In this document: positions 1 to 8,140 of the stretch, in pieces
How positions within the stretch are numbered: position 1 is the first letter of the stretch
How the letters are laid out: each line of letters starts with the position of its first letter
Source of the DNA: Microbispora catharanthi
GTDB taxonomy: Bacteria; Actinomycetota; Actinomycetes; Streptosporangiales; Streptosporangiaceae
Direction: 5' to 3'
Length of the DNA stretch: 64,000 nt
Assembly: GCF_006334915.2 (NCBI RefSeq)
Contig: NZ_VDMA02000020.1
Coordinates: 1 to 64,000, forward strand
Program-made: the position numbers and the translations under genes
The notes under the pieces: generated by a model
The model's input: the letters and a program-made list of their open reading frames with translations, nothing else
Database searches by the model: none
Told to the model about the DNA's origin: nothing

Positions 1-105
1 GCGGCAGGGAAACACCCGGTTACATTCCGAACCCGGAAGTTAAGCCTGTCAGCGCCGATGGTACTGCACCGGGGACGGTGTGGGAGAGTAGGACACCGCC
101 GGACA
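1..105 (+). rRNA. rrf: 5S ribosomal RNA, 3' part (5' end outside window)
   Basis: The sequence carries the conserved 5S core (the block around ACATTCCGAACCCGG at 24-38 and the GGGAGAGTAGGAC block near 82-94) in the usual order. It ends in CGCCGGACA, which closes the terminal helix. About 13-15 nt of the 5' strand of the helix lie before position 1. This is the distal end of a ribosomal RNA operon read on the plus strand, and an intrinsic terminator follows at once. Confidence 0.95.
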
Positions 106-114
106 ATCTTTTGT

Positions 115-144
115 GGAGGGCCACCCCTGTTGGGGTGGCCCTTC
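115..144 (+). terminator. rrn operon terminator
   Basis: A 13-bp stem (115-127 with 132-144) closes on a TGTT loop. It lies about 10 nt after the 5S end and follows a short T-rich stretch (TCTTTTGT). It is a strong GC-rich hairpin without a long T run, as is usual in actinomycetes. Confidence 0.85.
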
Positions 145-2168
145 CGCATTTCTGGGGGGTTCCCCTGTGTGCCGGCGTGGAAGCGTCGGCTTGTGCGGGT
201 GCCACGGACGGCATGCGCGTGGTGTGGCGGTGGTGTGTGGGTGGTGTGGGGTGCCCCGGCTGTGGTTGGCCGGGGCTTTCGCATGTCCAAGGGTCGGCCG
301 CGGGGGCGTGTGGGGTGTTCCCCGGGCGTGGAGTGAAGTGGCGTGCCTGGCGCCCTGGCCTGCGCGGCCTGCGTGGCCTGCTGGCCTGAGTGGGGTCCGG
401 TTGCCTGAGTGGGGTGCGGTCGGTGGTGCCCCCGGGGGGTGCGGCCGCGCGCTGCCAGCGGGCTGGGCCCGATACGGGTAGCCGCCCGGCCCGCCGCCCG
501 GCTCGAAGGCCGAGGAGGGGTGCCGGGCAAGGAGGGGCGAGGGGCCGGCCCCCCCGGGGTGGGCGCGAGCAGCGGCGGGGAGGAGCGGAGCGGGCGGGAG
601 GGAGGACCGCAGCGAAGGCCCAGCGGAGCGGGCTTCGCGAGGACCGGACCTTCCGACCGGCGCAGTGACGTCCCAACCCACCCCACTCGACCCCAACCCC
701 ACTCGCCCCCGACCTCACCGCCTCAACTCCACCGATGCCAACTTCACCGACTCAACCCACCCGGCCACCACGCCCCACCACGCCCCACCACAAGTCCTCC
801 CGCCCGGGACGCGGGACGCCCCAACCCCACCGACCCGACCCGCCCGACCGAACACCCCCACCACGAGAGGCCTCGCCCCGGGTGCAGCGACCTTCCAACA
901 AACCATGATCGCGCCCTCACTGCGACGCCTTCACGCTGACGCCGTGGCGCCACAACCCACCTCTGCCCCTCGCAGCGGGCCCCAGCATGCGATCACACGC
1001 TCTACGGTGTACGCGCGAACAGAGAGACCCGACGGGCGGCCTCTACCACGACCCACAGGCGGTCCTCCACGGCGGCCGGCGAGGCGCTGGAACCGGTAGC
1101 CGAGTGCATGCTCGCGTTCGGCAAGCGGAGGCCGGCCTTCCTGCGCCCGCAAGCAACCTGTCCGGTATCCCGATCCAGGCGCGTGAGGGCTCTTCGGCCT
1201 TTGTGCGGCGCCCACAAGACGCCGTGAGCCGACGCGCCGTTGTCGTGCTCGGAAATTCAGGGGCGGGGGCCATCGACCGGGCCAGTGCACGCGCGAGAGA
1301 ATCGGCGGGTGCTTCTGGAGAGATCACGGCTGTGGGTACGCCGCTCCCGGCCTGAGAACGTGCGGGTGACTGTCGCCTGCCGTTCTCGACCGCAGCTACC
1401 GCACTGGGCTGGACGGCCTCCCGTACGGTCTGCTCGCCGAGAGCCGGCACCTGCCACCAGCCCGCGGCGTCGCCGGTGTCTCCCGTCGGCCGCGAGCTCA
1501 GACATGCGGCGCGGCTTCTCCGTTTCCACCGGCTTCACAACCTTCTCCGGCATCTCCCTGCTGCCCTCGTGGCAGGTCAGCAACATGCGGGTCTGCGTCG
1601 CTTCGAAAGCCGGAGGCTGGTCGAAATGGTGCTCGATATCGATCTCGCAGGAGGCGCTGCGAGGAAAGAGTTTCTCCTGGCTGTTCCCCCAATTGCGGCC
1701 TCTGCCGTGCGTGGAGCGGCCATCTGAGAGCGATGATCAGGCACATCCCCCACTATCGAAAGTGTTTTCGAAATATGAATTCGGGGGCACCTCTGCCCAT
1801 ATTTCGATCTTCATTGCCGTCGCCTCGATTCGCGCCTCTCGGTGGCGGCATACCGGGCCCTACCAGCAAGATCGTATTTCGGGAACCCGGCATCGGCGGC
1901 GTCCGTTGTGATCTACTGAAGGCGTGCCGTCGTTCGAGGTGACTGTGAGAAATGTTTGCGAAGGGTTCCATGGGGTAGACGGGTTCGCGAGTTACCCTGG
2001 AAGGGCTGACGGAATTGACGATGAAGACACACTTACCCGGCCTCCACATTATCCAGCCAACAACACTTAAACGGCCGGGCGTGTCGGCGGGGGTTCGCTG
2101 AATCGTCGATTACGGTCCCGTGTATCGGGACGAGCCCGGAAAAGGACAAGCCGGAAAAGGACGAACCG
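145..2168. other. 2-kb gene-poor region downstream of the rRNA operon
   Basis: No frame gives a protein with recognisable domains, normal composition or a ribosome-binding site. Reading frames here are Arg/Pro/His-rich shadows. About 150-420 is G-rich and C-poor on the plus strand, while about 660-880 is C-rich and nearly G-free, so strand composition flips inside the interval. A 10-bp unit is repeated in tandem near 764-793, and a longer imperfect repeat lies at 582-660. From about 1700 to 2060 the GC content drops. A 44-codon frame at 1939-2073 starts GTG but has no family resemblance, so I do not call it. The stretch around 1000-1730 may hold decayed coding sequence, but I could not identify a parent gene. 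Confidence 0.6.
582..660 (+). repeat. Two imperfect copies of a dispersed GC-rich repeat
   Basis: A core GCGGAGCGGGC followed by a GAGGACCG block occurs at about 582-608 and again at about 621-647. The second copy is nearly identical over some 27 nt to the sequence at 32386-32425, about 32 kb away. Both places lie in non-coding DNA, so this looks like a dispersed intergenic repeat rather than a shared gene fragment. Confidence 0.55.
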
Positions 2169-2552
2169 ATGGGGGCTGTGCGCAAGGTGGCGAGCTACCT
2201 TGGCCTGGGTGGGGCAGAGCAGTACGACGACGAGACCTACGCCGAGGACGAGTACGAGGACGACTGGATGCCGGCGGCCGAGCGTGCCGCCAAGCGCTGG
2301 CAGCCCAATGCCGACCCGGCCCGTATCGTCATGGTCCGCCCGCAGAAGTATGACGACGCCCTGACGATCGGCCGGCACTTCCGCGAGGGCCACACGGTGG
2401 TCATGGACGTGGCGAGCATGTCGACGGCGGAGGCCACGCGAATGGTGGACTTCGCCGCGGGCTTGGCCTACGGCTGTGAGGGACGTATCGAGCGGATCGC
2501 GGACAAGGTCTTTCTGATCACTCCGGCGACGGTGGAGGTCTCCACCGCCTGA
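2169..2552 (+). CDS. sepF: SepF-like cell division protein (DUF552 family)
   Basis: The predicted 127-residue cytosolic protein has a short N-terminal segment that could form an amphipathic helix (MGAVRKVASYLGLGG), then an acidic linker (residues about 17-35). The compact SepF domain follows at about residues 50-125, with the typical VMVRPQKYDDALTIG start and the MVDFAAGLAYG and FLITPATVEV blocks. SepF anchors FtsZ to the membrane. The usual actinobacterial sepF sits in the division cluster behind ftsZ; here the gene stands alone near an rRNA operon, so it is probably one of the extra SepF-like paralogues. A purine-rich AAAAGGA precedes the ATG. A terminator follows 24 nt after the stop. Confidence 0.85.
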   Translation: MGAVRKVASYLGLGGAEQYDDETYAEDEYEDDWMPAAERAAKRWQPNADPARIVMVRPQKYDDALTIGRHFREGHTVVMDVASMSTAEATRMVDFAAGLAYGCEGRIERIADKVFLITPATVEVSTA

Positions 2553-2575
2553 CCCGGCTGGTCCGACTCCGATCC

Positions 2576-2607
2576 TGTGCCCGCCGCCCACTCGGGCGGC
2601 GGGCACA
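2576..2607 (+). terminator. Intrinsic terminator after sepF-like gene
   Basis: A perfect 14-bp stem (2576-2589 with 2594-2607) closes on the 4-nt loop ACTC, 24 nt after the stop codon. There is no T run. Confidence 0.85.
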
Positions 2608-2790
2608 GTCGTGCGCGGAGCCGGCTCTTACGGAACCAGCCGGCTCTTACGCAACCAGCAGGTCCCGGGCGCAAGTGTCGACGTCCTTCATGGCTCGCGA
2701 GTCACGGCGCGAGGCGCCGAGCGTCTCACGCGGGCCATGGCGTGAGGAGCCGAGCGTCTCAGGTGGTCCGCAGGCCTGGCGCAGGCGTTC

Positions 2791-4110
2791 CTATGCGGCC
2801 CGCGGGCCCCGGCGCAGGAGCGTGGACACCTCAGCCAGGTCCCGGGCGGCGTCAGAGGCGCGCTCCTCCGACTCCCTGGCGTACTCGTGCAGGGCCCAGA
2901 CGGCCTTGTCGGCGAGGTCGGCGAGCTTGCCCGCCCGTGTCTGGACGTAGCGCACGTCGGAGTGTTCCCGGACGCGATGCCGCCACAGCAGATGCCCGCT
3001 CACGGCGGCGACCAACAGGCCGACGAGGGCGAGCGGCGGCGAGACCACGAACCCCGCGGCCAAGACGACGACGGCGAGGACCAGGAGGACGTATCCGGGC
3101 CAGGGCCGGGTGCGCTTCGGCACGCACTCGGTGACGAGCCGCTGCTCGGCGGCCGCCATCGACTCCTGCTCGGGGCCCTCGGGCCTGAGCGTGATCGGAT
3201 AACCGAGGATCGGCACGTCCAGGGTGTCGGGCGGCGGCTCGCGCACCACCTCGACGAGGGACTCCGCCGCCGTCCTGACCGCCGGCGCCGCCACGTGCAG
3301 GGCGAGCGCGGCCATGTGGGGATCGGCGTCTGGAGCCAGGTCCTGCAGCAGATGCCCGGTGAGCGAGCTGAGCGGCCCTTCCTGGCCGCCCTGGCCGGCC
3401 AGGGCGCGGAGCACGGCCAGCGGCTCGTCCTCGGCCCATACGGTGCCGCGTACGACCTTGGTGACCTCACCGGCCTGCCGGGTGGAGGTGATCTCGGTGC
3501 AGCGCTCGCGCAGACGGCGCAGGGTGACCGACGCCCGCAGCGACCGCTCGATCTCGGCGACCTTCGCCAGTTCCGGGAACGCCTCAAGAGAGGCGGGCAC
3601 GGACGTCTCCGGCAGAGTGGGCACGAGGATCTTCAACCACCGGTCGTCGGTGGCCGGCACGTTCACCGCGTCGAGCTTGCGCAATACGAAGATCTTGCCG
3701 ACCGGTCCGTACGCCCCGCGGGCGGCGGCGAGCCACAGCGCCCGCTGGCCGGATGTCACCGGACGGTCCTCGGACAGGCCGCCGAAGGCGGTGCCCAGCC
3801 AGGAGGCGTGGATTCGGTCGCCGTGGCCGCAGACGGCGAGGGCCAGGCACAGGAACAGGGCGGTGCGCCGCTCGTCCAACTGGTTGGCCAGGGCCAGCGG
3901 CTCCAGGGCGTCCTTGCCGGACATGATGAGGACGAGGGCCTCGACGGCGGGCCCCAGCCAGTAGCCCGGCACGTCGGTGATTCCCGGCGGCAGGTCGGGC
4001 GCGGTGCCGTCGGCCGCCAGGCTGACGATCAGCGCCTCGGCGTAGCGGTGCAGCTCCGTGGCCTCGGCCAGGTTTCCAGGGTCCGGACTCGTGGTCAGGT
4101 CCATGCTCAC
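2791..4110 (-). CDS. Conserved membrane protein of unknown function
   Basis: The predicted protein has 439 residues. The first about 330 residues are a soluble, Leu/Ala-rich helical region without a motif I can name. Two hydrophobic segments form a hairpin at about 332-376, and a charged helical tail (about 381-439) may form a coiled coil. The topology suggests a cytosolic sensor or scaffold domain anchored near its C-terminus. The GTG start at 4110 is preceded by GGGGAG at a good distance; the nearby ATG two codons on is an alternative. It lies downstream of argS on the same strand with a 262-nt gap, so it may be separately transcribed. Function is unknown. Confidence 0.7.
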   Translation of the reverse strand: MSMDLTTSPDPGNLAEATELHRYAEALIVSLAADGTAPDLPPGITDVPGYWLGPAVEALVLIMSGKDALEPLALANQLDERRTALFLCLALAVCGHGDRIHASWLGTAFGGLSEDRPVTSGQRALWLAAARGAYGPVGKIFVLRKLDAVNVPATDDRWLKILVPTLPETSVPASLEAFPELAKVAEIERSLRASVTLRRLRERCTEITSTRQAGEVTKVVRGTVWAEDEPLAVLRALAGQGGQEGPLSSLTGHLLQDLAPDADPHMAALALHVAAPAVRTAAESLVEVVREPPPDTLDVPILGYPITLRPEGPEQESMAAAEQRLVTECVPKRTRPWPGYVLLVLAVVVLAAGFVVSPPLALVGLLVAAVSGHLLWRHRVREHSDVRYVQTRAGKLADLADKAVWALHEYARESEERASDAARDLAEVSTLLRRGPRAA

Positions 4111-4372
4111 GCGGAACGCTCCCCGAGGGGTCGGCTGGCACTCCCTTGACCGCGCCAGACTAGACGCTTGGTGCGACAGTCACGGGCGAGGCGCGCCGTG
4201 GACGCGCCTGACCCGCGGAAACCGATAGCCCGGGCCGCCCTGGATCGGAGAGCGACGGTATGGGCGGCCCGCCGTGCTCGGACGGGGGAGCCGTCCCCGG
4301 CCTCGGGAACGGCGTCGCCGGAGTCGGGGACGCCGTCTCCCGTGTCCGCCGAAGCGGAATCCGGCACCTCGC

Positions 4373-6094
4373 TCACATTCGCTCGGGGACTTCGATGCCG
4401 AGCAGGTCGAGCCCGCGCAGCAGCACACGCAGGGTGAGCGCCGACAGAGCCAGACGCGACTGCCGTACGGACTCCTCCTCGGCCTTGAGGACCGGGCAGC
4501 TCTCGTAGAACGAGGTGAACGCCTGGGCCAGGTCGAACAGGTAGTTGCACAGCCGGTGGGGCTCGGACAGCTGGGCGACGGCGGCGACGACCGAGCCGAA
4601 ACCGAGCAGCTCCAGCGCGAGCGCCCGCTCGGCCGGATGGCCCAGCGTGATCGGGCCGGTGACCGACTCCGGGTCGATCGCGCCGTTGCGGAAGATCGAC
4701 CGGATGCGGGCGGTGGCGTACTGGAGGTACGGCCCGGTGTTGCCGGTCAGGGCGAGCATGCGGTCGAAGTCGAACACGTACTCGCTGTCGTGGCTGACCG
4801 ACAGGTCCGCGTACTTCACGGCGCCCATGCCGACCTGGCGCGCGATCTGCCGGCGGGCCTCCGTGTCGTACCCGCGGTCGGCGATGACGGCCTCGGCACG
4901 CACGACGGCCTCGTCCAGCAGCTCGGTGAGCTTGATCGAGGCGCCGCTGCGGGTCTTGAACATCTTGCCGTCGCTGCCGAGCACACTGCCGATCTGGACG
5001 TGCTCCGCCTTGACGTCGTCGTGCAGCCAGCCGGCCGTCCGCGCCGCGGCGAAGACCATCTGGAAGTGGAGCGACTGGGTGGCGCCCACGACGTACAGGA
5101 TGCGGTCGGCCTTCAGGTCGCGCACCCGGTAGCGGATCGCGGCGAGGTCGGTCGTGGCGTAGCCGTACCCGCCGTCGCTCTTGCGGACGATGAGCGGCAG
5201 CGGCTGGTCGTCGCGGCCCTTGAACCCGGGCGGGAACACGCACAGCGCGCCCTCGCTGATCTCGGCCACGCCCGTGCGCTCCAGCTCGTCGCATACGTCC
5301 GGGAGCATGGGGTTGTACATGCTCTCGCCCGCGATGTCCTCGTCGGTGAGCGTGACGCCCAGCGTCCGGTACACCTTCCGGAAGTAGCGGTTGCTGTACT
5401 CGATGAACTCGCGCCACAGGCGCAGGGTCTCCGGGTCGCCGCCCTGCAGCAGCGGCACCCGGCGGCGGGACCGCTGCTGGAACTCGGGGTCGTTGTCGAA
5501 CTTGTGCCGCGCCGCCTGGTAGAAGGCGTTGCCGTCGCCCGCGGCCAGCATGCCGAGCGCCTCCTCCTCGCCGATGTCGAGGAGGTGCTCGATGAGCATG
5601 CCGAACTGCGTGCCCCAGTCGCCGAGGTGGTTCTGCCGGATCACCTGGTTGCCCAGGTGTTCGTGGGTGCGCGCGAGGGTGTCGCCGACGATCGTGGTGC
5701 GCAGGTGGCCGACGTGCATCTCCTTCGCGGCGTTCGGCGCCGAGTAGTCGACGATCACGGTCTGCGGGGCCGGCTGCGGCACGCCGATGCGCTCGTCGAG
5801 CAGCCGCTCCGCGGCCCGCTCGGCGATCCAGCCGTCGCGCAGCGTCAGGTTGAGGAATCCGGGCCCGCTGACCTCCACGCTCACGTCGGCCGTGTCGAGG
5901 TGGCCGGCGATGGCCTGGGCGACCTCCCGCGGGGCACGTCGGAGCCGCTTGGCCAGGCTGAGCGCGACGTTCGCCTGGTAGTCGGCGAACTGGGAGGGCC
6001 TGATCAGCGGGTCTTCAGTGGCGTACTCCGGACCGAAGGCGGAACCCAGCGCCTGCTGGACCCGCTCGGTGAGCACGAGCTGCGGGTCGGTCAT
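4373..6094 (-). CDS. argS: Arginyl-tRNA synthetase
   Basis: This class I aminoacyl-tRNA synthetase charges tRNA-Arg. The predicted 573-residue protein has an N-terminal Arg-tRNA synthetase additional domain (about 1-85), the HIGH-type motif HVGH at 127-130 in a Rossmann core, the conserved DYSAPN block before it, and a DALR anticodon-binding domain at the C-terminus ending in IEVPERM. Length is normal for the family. The ATG at 6094 has no Shine-Dalgarno, but a TAAGCT -10 box (6101-6106) ends 6 nt upstream, so the mRNA is probably leaderless. plsX lies 51 nt upstream on the same strand. Confidence 0.97.
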   Translation of the reverse strand: MTDPQLVLTERVQQALGSAFGPEYATEDPLIRPSQFADYQANVALSLAKRLRRAPREVAQAIAGHLDTADVSVEVSGPGFLNLTLRDGWIAERAAERLLDERIGVPQPAPQTVIVDYSAPNAAKEMHVGHLRTTIVGDTLARTHEHLGNQVIRQNHLGDWGTQFGMLIEHLLDIGEEEALGMLAAGDGNAFYQAARHKFDNDPEFQQRSRRRVPLLQGGDPETLRLWREFIEYSNRYFRKVYRTLGVTLTDEDIAGESMYNPMLPDVCDELERTGVAEISEGALCVFPPGFKGRDDQPLPLIVRKSDGGYGYATTDLAAIRYRVRDLKADRILYVVGATQSLHFQMVFAAARTAGWLHDDVKAEHVQIGSVLGSDGKMFKTRSGASIKLTELLDEAVVRAEAVIADRGYDTEARRQIARQVGMGAVKYADLSVSHDSEYVFDFDRMLALTGNTGPYLQYATARIRSIFRNGAIDPESVTGPITLGHPAERALALELLGFGSVVAAVAQLSEPHRLCNYLFDLAQAFTSFYESCPVLKAEEESVRQSRLALSALTLRVLLRGLDLLGIEVPERM

Positions 6095-6145
6095 GCACCA
6101 AGCTTATCGGCGTGTGCCTTCTGCCCGCCGTTCCATGTCCGGCGG

Positions 6146-7174
6146 TCACCAGCGGCGGTGCGACTTGTTGGTGGAGGCGATCCGCTCGCCGATCCTGGCG
6201 ATGATGCCCTGGGCCGACAGGCGGGCCGCGAGCTCGCAGGCGGCGGCCACGCCGCGTGCCCGCGAGGAGCCGTGGGCGATCACCACCGTGCCGTTGAGGC
6301 CGAGCAGCACGGCCCCGCCGTGCGCCTCCGGATCGAGCCGGCCGGCCAGCTCCCGGAGCCGGGCCCGCTGCAGCATCCCGCCGAGCTTGGCCACCCGGCT
6401 CTCCGCGATCGTCTCCCTGAGCTGCTCGAAGGCGTACCGTACGGTGCCCTCGACGGTCTTGAGCGCCACGTTGCCGGTGAACCCGTCGGTGACGACCACG
6501 TCGACCTTCCGGGTGAGCAGGTCGTGCCCCTCGATGTTGCCGGCGAAGTCGATGCCGGGCGTGGCGGCGAGCAGTTCGTGGGCCCGTTTGGCGAGCTTGT
6601 TGCCCTTCTCGACCTCGGCGCCGATCGTGAGCAGGCCGACACGGGGACGACGCATGCCGAGTGCCGTCTCGGCGTACGCCACGCCGAGGTGGGCGAACTG
6701 CACCAGCATCTCCGGCTTGGCGTCGGCCGTGGCGCCCGCGTCGAGCAGCACGGTCGGCTGGGGCAGGGTCGGCAGGCCGACCGCGATCGCGGGGCGTACG
6801 ACTCCCTGCTGGGCCCGTAGCCGCAGCCGGCCGGTCGCGACGACGCCCGCCGTCGAGCCTGCGGACACGACCGCGCAGGCGTCGCCGCGCCGTACGAGAT
6901 GACAGGCGATGGCGATGCTGGAACGGGGCCGTCTCAGGCTCGCCAGCGCGCCCTCGTCCATCGCCAGCGCCTCCTCGGCGCGCACGATGGGGATCTCGGT
7001 GACCGCGTCGTGCCGGGCGAGCTCCTGGTAGAGCACGCGGGGATGGCCGACGAGCACGACGGGCACGCCCCGCTCCCGCACGGCCTGTACGGCTCCCGCG
7101 ACGATCTCCCCGGGCGCGTTGTCGCCGCCCATGGCGTCGAGGGCCACGGGCAGCGCACGGCCGGTGGGCTGCAT
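6146..7174 (-). CDS. plsX: Phosphate acyltransferase PlsX
   Basis: PlsX makes acyl-phosphate from acyl-ACP, the donor that PlsY uses in the first step of phospholipid synthesis. The predicted protein has 342 residues. The family signature DAMGGDNAP is at about 13-21, followed by the SAGSTAG, LLDAGAT and IEGHDLL blocks and the VVTDGFTGNVALK block, all typical of PlsX. A TACGAT -10 box (7181-7186) ends 6 nt before the ATG and there is no Shine-Dalgarno, which suggests a leaderless transcript. In many bacteria plsX sits with rpmF and fabD; here it pairs with argS. Confidence 0.93.
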   Translation of the reverse strand: MQPTGRALPVALDAMGGDNAPGEIVAGAVQAVRERGVPVVLVGHPRVLYQELARHDAVTEIPIVRAEEALAMDEGALASLRRPRSSIAIACHLVRRGDACAVVSAGSTAGVVATGRLRLRAQQGVVRPAIAVGLPTLPQPTVLLDAGATADAKPEMLVQFAHLGVAYAETALGMRRPRVGLLTIGAEVEKGNKLAKRAHELLAATPGIDFAGNIEGHDLLTRKVDVVVTDGFTGNVALKTVEGTVRYAFEQLRETIAESRVAKLGGMLQRARLRELAGRLDPEAHGGAVLLGLNGTVVIAHGSSRARGVAAACELAARLSAQGIIARIGERIASTNKSHRRW

Positions 7175-7191
7175 GGCCGCATCGTAGGCCG

Positions 7192-7761
7192 TCAGCGACT
7201 GGTCCCGCGGTAGACCACGATCTTGCCGAAGCGCGCGTTGCCGGTGACGCGGATCAGCGGGCCGTCGCCGTCGCCGTGCCCTCCGGTCACCGAGCGCTTC
7301 GAGAAGACCGCGCTGCCCTCGTCGACCACCCTGGCGTTGGCCGGCACGGTGACGATGAGCTTGCCGCAGAAGGAGTTCAGCTCCAGCGTCACCTCACGGC
7401 CGGGCAGGACCGCGTCGCTGAGATCCACGATCAGCGCGCCGAAGACCGAGCTCAGTTCGGTGTGCCGCCCGGCGACCCAGCGCCCGCGACGTATGATCTT
7501 GCTGAACACCGCGGAGACCCGGTGCCTCTCGGTGGAGAGCGCGGCCGGGGGGTGGGCCGCGTCGGGCAGGTCCCTGGTCAAGGGCGCCAGGTCGCCGACG
7601 GTCACGGCGCTGTAGGTGGCGTCGAGCCTGTCGGCGTGTTCGACGCTCGTCAGACGGCCGGTGGCCAGCGCCTCGCCGAGGACGGCCGCGACCCGGTCGC
7701 GGTCGAGGTCCGAAGCGCGCTGTGCGGGATCGTCGCCCGCGTACGGTGTGAGGGAGGTCAC
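7192..7761 (-). CDS. DUF1707 protein with LiaF-like C-terminal domain
   Basis: The predicted protein has 189 residues from a GTG start. Residues about 12-65 match DUF1707 (RASDLDRDRVAAVLGEAL, then GRLTSVEHADRLDATYSA). The C-terminal half (about 95-189) resembles the cell-wall-active-antibiotic response domain of LiaF, with repeated short strands such as LNSFCGKLIVTVP and VTGNARFGKIVVYRG. Such proteins are associated with envelope-stress sensing. A TACGCT -10 box (7768-7773) lies 6 nt before the GTG, so the mRNA is probably leaderless. An operator-like palindrome covers the -35 region at 7779-7798. A much longer frame extends upstream on this strand, but that part is antisense to the secreted-protein gene and is not coding. 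Confidence 0.85.
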   Translation of the reverse strand: MTSLTPYAGDDPAQRASDLDRDRVAAVLGEALATGRLTSVEHADRLDATYSAVTVGDLAPLTRDLPDAAHPPAALSTERHRVSAVFSKIIRRGRWVAGRHTELSSVFGALIVDLSDAVLPGREVTLELNSFCGKLIVTVPANARVVDEGSAVFSKRSVTGGHGDGDGPLIRVTGNARFGKIVVYRGTSR

Positions 7762-7778
7762 CTCGCCAGCGTAGCCCT

Positions 7779-7798
7779 TATCGAGATATGTCGCGATA
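7779..7798. promoter_or_regulatory. Operator-like palindrome upstream of DUF1707 gene
   Basis: The 20-nt sequence TATCGAGATATGTCGCGATA matches its own reverse complement at 16 of 20 positions, with perfect TATCG/CGATA ends. It covers the expected -35 position of the minus-strand promoter whose -10 box is at 7768-7773. The form resembles sites of PadR- or TetR-type repressors, but no adjacent regulator gene identifies the protein. Confidence 0.55.
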
Positions 7799-8140
7799 GG
7801 GCGGGTTGGTGGGCGGCCCCGGCCCGGCCGAGTCGCGACGTCCGTCGGCGCGTCGCTAAAAGTGAGCGGAAAGATCTGCCGCCGGGCCTGGGCGCCGTGT
7901 TTACCGTCGCTTTCTCCGGAGGCGGGATTGGGGTGACCGCGAAGTGGTCGTCCGGTGCTCGATATACCGACTTTCCCGGCGGGGTGCCCGCCGGGCATCC
8001 CCTGGTCAGCAGGGCTTTCCGCCGTGATCGGCAGTGATAGAAATGCCGACGTCTTTGTCGGCGTGCTCGCCGACGCACGGGGGTTCTTGGGTTCGTCATT
8101 CCCACTCTCGTGAAAAGGAATATGAACCGGGGGCAAGTCA
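7799..8140. other. Divergent intergenic region with stem-loops
   Basis: This spacer between the DUF1707 gene and the Ala-rich secreted protein gene has no credible reading frame. It contains a perfect 9-bp hairpin with a GTG loop (7975-7995) and a shorter GCCGAC/GTCGGC hairpin (8045-8062) that would lie in the leader of the downstream gene. GGGGG at about 8128 serves as ribosome-binding site for the gene at 8141. Confidence 0.5.

Noticed and set aside
1240-1911. A 223-codon plus-strand frame in the region after the rRNA operon
   Set aside because: Arg/Ser/Pro-rich, no domain, no ribosome-binding site, and codon third positions do not look like those of neighbouring genes.
1939-2073. A 44-codon frame before the sepF-like gene
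   Set aside because: It starts GTG but lacks a promoter or ribosome-binding site I can defend, and the translated sequence has no recognisable feature.
4274-6820. An 848-codon plus-strand open frame
   Set aside because: It is antisense to argS and plsX, both certain genes. Its composition (His, Arg, Val, Gly) is that of a high-GC antisense shadow.
7975-7995. Perfect 9-bp hairpin with GTG loop read as a terminator
   Set aside because: It lies upstream of the secreted-protein gene with no gene ending nearby and no T run, so a leader structure is as likely. Listed only within the intergenic entry.
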